Source: Actinomycetota bacterium (lineage in GTDB: Bacteria; Actinomycetota; Humimicrobiia; Humimicrobiales; Humimicrobiaceae). From it: 13,695 nucleotides of DNA. The translations under genes were made by a program, and so were the position numbers. Below the pieces are notes generated by a model that saw only the letters and a program-made list of their open reading frames with translations, searched no databases and had not been told where the DNA came from. Below, one piece after another: positions 13,473 to 13,695 of this stretch. Every line of letters begins with the position of its first letter. Within the stretch, counting starts at the first letter, position 1. The stretch is taken from positions 1 through 13,695 of the forward strand of contig JAMCVO010000003.1 in NCBI GenBank assembly GCA_023475715.1. Direction: 5' to 3'.

Positions 13473-13692
13473 AGCATCTAAAATTTCGTGATAGCAATAA
13501 AGGAAAATTTTAAGGGCCAGGATGGGTATTTCAAAAACACGCAGGCTTTTCCCCTGCGAGTAAAAGCCAGCTCAGTTTCAGGCTTAGCTCTCCTCCCGGA
13601 GGAGGAACCATGCCCGCTTAAGCCTTCAAATGGTTTTCTCAATACCCATCCTGGCTTATCAATTTATTTTTTATCACGAAATTTTAGATGCT
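13473..13692. repeat. 220-bp nested inverted-repeat element (MITE-like or structured RNA)
   Basis: The ends form a perfect 21-bp inverted repeat (13473-13493 with 13672-13692; left arm begins AGCATCTAAAATTTCG). The pairing continues after a small internal loop with AATAAA (13496-13501) against TTTATT (13663-13668). A second perfect 15-bp dyad, GCCAGGATGGGTATT, lies at 13516-13530 with its complement at 13641-13655. Inside are a CGCAGG/CCTGCG hairpin (13540-13558), AGGCTTA/TAAGCCT (13580-13586 with 13619-13625) and a TCCTCC-CGGA-GGAGGA hairpin (13591-13606). The core looks richer in GC than its flanks. No plausible gene lies in it. It could be a non-autonomous transposable element with terminal inverted repeats, or a folded RNA. 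The window ends 3 nt after the right arm, so target duplications or a downstream gene cannot be examined. Confidence 0.75.
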
Positions 13693-13695
13693 AAC

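Noticed and set aside
13516..13530. Partial resemblance of GCCAGGAT to the 3' part of cobalamin riboswitches
   Set aside because: The conserved cobalamin core (GCCACTG box and others) is absent on both strands.
13473..13692. Retron msr-msd RNA or integron attC site
   Set aside because: A retron would have side-by-side stem-loops between a1/a2 arms and an adjacent reverse transcriptase; here the stems are nested and no such gene is in the window. The attC core (RYYYAAC/GTTRRRY) is not met on both sides. A retron cannot be fully excluded because the sequence stops just after the right arm.
13488..13694. 68-codon plus-strand open frame running through the inverted-repeat element
   Set aside because: It spans both arms of the dyads, has no Shine-Dalgarno site and no recognisable protein pattern; its sequence is dictated by the palindrome.
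1..13695. CRISPR array, tRNA, rRNA, prophage or IS transposase
   Set aside because: No regularly spaced direct repeats, no cloverleaf with a TTCGA-type T-loop, no rRNA-like segment and no transposase or integrase motif was seen.

Overview
The window is AT-rich bacterial DNA with tightly packed genes, several TTG start codons and standard Shine-Dalgarno sites. The content (FdsGBA-type formate dehydrogenase, thioredoxin reductase, a rubredoxin-like mini-protein) suggests an anaerobe or microaerobe. One gene pair, trxB followed by a cytoplasmic protein with two peptidoglycan-binding domains and an amidase fold, recalls the trxB-trxA-cwlM neighbourhood of Actinomycetota. A low-GC, deep-branching actinobacterial lineage is therefore a reasonable guess. 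A clostridial-type Firmicute cannot be excluded from this window alone.

Region 1 (1-2535, plus strand) is a run of four genes: the C-terminal part of an M3-like zinc peptidase cut by the window edge, adenine phosphoribosyltransferase (apt), a DUF1844-type protein, and a 33-residue cysteine-rich RCKP/rubredoxin-like protein that is easy to miss. Region 2 (2560-9201, minus strand, read right to left) is one formate dehydrogenase operon: a NuoE-like 2Fe-2S subunit, a NuoF-like FMN/NADH subunit, the molybdopterin catalytic subunit (cysteine, not selenocysteine, at the active site), the sulfurtransferase FdhD, and the cofactor guanylyltransferase MobA. It holds the enzyme and two of its maturation factors. 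Electrons should flow from formate at the Mo(W)-bis-PGD site through several FeS clusters to FMN and NAD(P)+, or in reverse for CO2 reduction.

Region 3 is a divergent intergenic stretch (9202-9529) with a near-consensus sigma-70 promoter firing to the right. Region 4 (9530-13425, plus strand) is a five-gene unit with short gaps or overlaps: a ribbon-helix-helix-like small protein, thioredoxin reductase, a signal-less PG_binding/Amidase_3 protein, a histone-deacetylase-fold protein and a lipoprotein. The amidase-like and deacetylase-like proteins both lack residues that normally bind the catalytic zinc. The unit looks more like a redox- or envelope-linked regulatory module than a set of plain hydrolases; this is inference.

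Region 5 (13426-13695) has a weak possible terminator followed by a roughly 220-bp nested inverted-repeat structure: a perfect 21-bp outer dyad, a perfect 15-bp inner dyad and internal hairpins. It could be a small non-autonomous mobile element or a structured RNA. The most notable observations are this element and the two adjacent, apparently zinc-less hydrolase homologues.
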